NCBI GenBank assembly: GCA_001513395.1
Contig: LFTP01000125.1
Span: 1 to 8,090 of the forward strand
Length of the DNA: 8,090 nucleotides
Direction of reading: 5' to 3'
Source: Clostridia bacterium DTU080
GTDB taxonomy: Bacteria; Bacillota; Limnochordia; DTU080
This document shows positions 6,109 through 8,090 of the stretch, piece by piece. The notes below the pieces were generated by a model. That model worked only from the letters and a program-made list of their open reading frames with translations, ran no database searches and was not told where the DNA came from. How positions within the stretch are numbered: the stretch's first letter is position 1; each line of letters opens with the position of its first letter. The translations under genes were made by a program, and so were the position numbers.

Positions 6109-7563
6109 ATGGAAGCGGGATGGTATTTTGACAACAGCTATGCTCGGCTGCCGGAGCTGTTTTTCTCACGTCTTGATCCGGTCCCCGTAGCCGCCCCTAA
6201 GTTGGTGGCGTTCAACGACGCTTTGGCCGAGGAGCTGGGCCTCAATGCCGATGTCTTGCGCGCTGACTATGGCGCCGCGGTGTTTGCGGGCAATCACGTG
6301 CCGGACGGGGCGGCACCCCTGGCGCAGGCTTATGCGGGACATCAGTTCGGCCATTTCACGATGCTTGGGGATGGTCGGGCCATCCTGCTCGGAGAGCAGA
6401 TCACCCCTGAGGGGAAAAGATATGACATTCAGCTGAAGGGATCAGGCCGAACTCCTTATTCCCGAGCCGGTGACGGTCGAGCCACGTTGGGACCGATGCT
6501 TAGGGAATATATCATCAGCGAGGCCATGCACGGGCTGGGGATTCCGACTACGCGCAGCCTGGCGGTGGTGACTACGGGAGAGATTGTGGCCCGGGAAACG
6601 CTGCTGCCCGGGGCGGTTCTGACTCGCGTAGCGGCCGGTCATGTGCGTGTCGGCACTTTTCAGTATGCCCGTGTGTGGGGTACATATGAAGATCTGCGGA
6701 CCTTAGCCGACTATTGCCTGCAGCGACATTATCCTGAGGTAGACCCTCACCACCCTGATCGTTACTTGCGATTGCTGGAGGGCGTGATACACAGACAAGC
6801 GGAGTTGGTCGCCAAGTGGCAGTTGGTGGGCTTTGTCCACGGCGTGATGAATACGGACAACATGACCATTAGCGGCGAGACCATAGACTACGGACCTTGT
6901 GCGTTCATGGATGTCTATGATCCGGCAACGGTGTTTAGCTCCATTGACGTGCGGGGGCGCTATGCCTATGGGAATCAGCCTGTTGTGGCCGGATGGAATC
7001 TGGCCCGTTTTGCCGAGACCTTGTTGCCGCTGCTGGATGAGGACAGGGAAGCGGCGACGGAGAAGGCCCAAGGATTGATCGATGAGTTTTCGAACATCTA
7101 CCGACGACATTGGTTGAGCGGCATGCGGGCCAAACTCGGCATAAGCAATGACGAAAAAGAAGATGAGCAACTCATCGAAGAGCTCCTTGAACTGATGCAT
7201 CGCCACCGGGCTGACTACACCAACACCTTTCGGGCCCTTACTTTGGAGCGATCTGAAGAGGTGCCCATGTACGGAACCGATGCCTGGGAGAGTTGGTTTG
7301 AGCGCTGGCGGGCTCGTTTGAGTCGGCAACCTTCCTCGCCGACTCCGTCGGAGTTGATGAGAAAAGCCAATCCGGCCATCATTCCGCGTAACCACCGAGT
7401 GGAAGAGGTCTTGTCAGCCGCAGTGGCTGAAGGGAATTTCAGTGTCATGGAGCGCTTTTTGACCGTCCTGGCCACGCCTTTCGCTTACTCGCCTGAACAA
7501 GATGAGTACGCCGTATCGCCGAGTCCGTCGGCCCAGCCGTATAGGACGTTTTGCGGAACGTGA
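6109..7563 (+). CDS. selO: Protein adenylyltransferase SelO (YdiU/UPF0061 family)
   Basis: SelO is a pseudokinase-fold enzyme that transfers AMP from ATP to Ser, Thr or Tyr of proteins; in E. coli it is tied to oxidative stress. The 484-residue product has full family length (E. coli about 478). It opens with the typical GWYFDNSYARLPE block. It then shows GHQFGHFTMLGDGRA (about 77-91), IQLKGSG with the ATP-contact Lys110, and RAGDGRATLGPMLREY (about 119-134). HGVMNTDNM follows with D250 and N251, then DYGPCAFMD with the metal-binding D260. It ends in FCGT, where Cys482 occupies the C-terminal redox position that is selenocysteine in some eukaryotes. ATG 6109 fits both the ribosome binding site and the family N-terminus; in-frame GTG 6097 and ATG 6100 are alternatives. 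No key residue is missing and the gene looks intact. It is divergent from the lyase cluster. Confidence 0.96.
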   Translation: MEAGWYFDNSYARLPELFFSRLDPVPVAAPKLVAFNDALAEELGLNADVLRADYGAAVFAGNHVPDGAAPLAQAYAGHQFGHFTMLGDGRAILLGEQITPEGKRYDIQLKGSGRTPYSRAGDGRATLGPMLREYIISEAMHGLGIPTTRSLAVVTTGEIVARETLLPGAVLTRVAAGHVRVGTFQYARVWGTYEDLRTLADYCLQRHYPEVDPHHPDRYLRLLEGVIHRQAELVAKWQLVGFVHGVMNTDNMTISGETIDYGPCAFMDVYDPATVFSSIDVRGRYAYGNQPVVAGWNLARFAETLLPLLDEDREAATEKAQGLIDEFSNIYRRHWLSGMRAKLGISNDEKEDEQLIEELLELMHRHRADYTNTFRALTLERSEEVPMYGTDAWESWFERWRARLSRQPSSPTPSELMRKANPAIIPRNHRVEEVLSAAVAEGNFSVMERFLTVLATPFAYSPEQDEYAVSPSPSAQPYRTFCGT

Positions 7564-7600
7564 CCCAACTTGAAACAGGGCCGCACCGGCAAGGGAAATA

Positions 7601-7614
7601 CGTCTGCGGAGACG
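7601..7614 (+). other. Small hairpin in the selO-pepA gap
   Basis: CGTCT (7601-7605) and AGACG (7610-7614) pair around GCGG, about 37 bases past the selO stop. Further weak inverted arms follow (GGCCG 7630-7634 with CGGCC 7656-7660; CGGAC 7667-7671 with GTCCG 7681-7685). None has a T tract, so I cannot call a terminator. The 152-base gap leaves it open whether pepA has its own promoter. Confidence 0.25.
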
Positions 7615-7702
7615 AAGAGATCTTTGGTTGGCCGCTTCGGCGAGGTTCTCGGAAACGGCCGGATGTCGGACGGTAGGTGAGTCCGCCGTCATATATTCGC
7701 AT

Positions 7703-7707
7703 GAGGT
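7703..7707 (+). promoter_or_regulatory. Ribosome binding site of the aminopeptidase gene
   Basis: GAGGT ends 8 bases before ATG 7716, which directly follows an in-frame TAG (7713-7715). A second G-rich site (GGGGGTGG, 7718-7725) precedes ATG 7731 in the same frame, so the start is either 7716 or 7731. Confidence 0.45.
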
Positions 7708-7715
7708 TACAGTAG

Positions 7716-8090
7716 ATGGGGGTGGCAGGGATGAAAGTGCATGTCAAGGTTTGCAATATCGCAGAGGCGCAGGTCGATGCCATCATCGTAAATCTGTTCG
7801 AAGGGGTCAAAGAACCCGGAGGAGCCACCGGGGCGGTTGACCGTCAAATCGGAGGCCTGATCAGCAGGTTAATCGAAAACGGCGAGCTGAAGGGCGAACT
7901 CAACGAAACGGCTGTCATTCACTTGGCTTCGGGAACCCCGTATCGAAAGGTAGTGGTTGTCGGGCTGGGCAAAAGCGAGGAGTTTAACCCCGAACGGGTA
8001 CGCCAGGTCACCGCGACCTCAGTTAAGGCGGCTGCAAAAGGTAATGTGCGAACCATTGCCACCGTGGTTCACGGGGCGGGTATAGGCGGG
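7716..8090 (+). CDS. pepA: Leucyl aminopeptidase (M17), N-terminal part, cut by window edge
   Basis: M17 leucyl aminopeptidase is a cytoplasmic two-metal hexamer that removes N-terminal residues from peptides. Only the first 125 codons are present and the frame is open at the window end. They match the N-terminal macro-domain-like regulatory region: VDAIIVNLFEGV (about residues 20-31), EPGGATGAVDRQIGGLI (about 33-49), a hydrophobic strand VVVVGLGK, and the NPERVRQVTA helix (about 90-99). The metal-binding C-terminal catalytic domain lies beyond the window, so activity cannot be judged. The frame begins right after a stop. ATG 7716 (with GAGGT 8 bases before it) and ATG 7731 (protein starting MKVHVKV, closer to the family N-terminus) are both possible. 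It is codirectional with selO. Confidence 0.9.
   Translation, partial: MGVAGMKVHVKVCNIAEAQVDAIIVNLFEGVKEPGGATGAVDRQIGGLISRLIENGELKGELNETAVIHLASGTPYRKVVVVGLGKSEEFNPERVRQVTATSVKAAAKGNVRTIATVVHGAGIGG

Noticed and set aside
6703..7395. 230-codon open frame on the minus strand
   Set aside because: It is antisense to selO, which has full-length family similarity, and the product shows no domain.
7692..7697. TATATT as a -10 box for the aminopeptidase gene
   Set aside because: It would start the transcript at the ribosome binding site of the 7716 start, and no -35 box stands 16-18 bases upstream.

Overview
The window looks like a chromosomal piece from an anaerobic, polysaccharide-using bacterium, most likely a Gram-positive (Firmicutes-type) lineage. 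This rests on moderately GC-rich DNA, strong GGAGGTG-type ribosome binding sites, a SelO of the Gram-positive type ending in FCGT, and secreted sugar-binding proteins that have Sec signal peptides rather than a lipobox. The lineage is an inference, and no gene here fixes it.

Left edge (1-330): the window opens inside the last part of a group II intron on the + strand. The end of the domain V stem (1-9) and a complete domain VI hairpin with a bulged branch-point A at 52 can be read, and the intron ends at about 58. The next 230 bases hold no convincing gene. They end in a perfect 12-bp hairpin (291-318) whose right flank resembles the 3' end of the first intron, so 59-324 may be a decayed remnant of a second group II intron.

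Minus-strand cluster (5894 down to 331): an extracellular solute-binding protein (SBP) of the sugar ABC-transporter type is followed by two hairpins. Then come a large secreted heparinase II/III-type polysaccharide lyase and, 24 bases later, a second sugar-type SBP. The likely job is cleavage of an acidic (uronate-containing) polysaccharide outside the cell and capture of the oligosaccharides. No permease or ATPase gene is present, which is odd for a locus with two SBPs. The missing genes may lie beyond the intron or elsewhere. In all three genes the best ribosome binding site lies inside the longest open frame and points to a shorter protein with a normal signal peptide.

Plus-strand right side (about 5990-8090): a divergent intergenic region carries a possible 28-codon leader ORF that ends on the start region of a full-length selO (protein AMP-transferase, YdiU/UPF0061 family). 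After 152 bases follows the first 125 codons of a leucyl aminopeptidase (pepA, M17), cut by the window edge. These two are housekeeping or stress genes with no obvious link to the lyase cluster.
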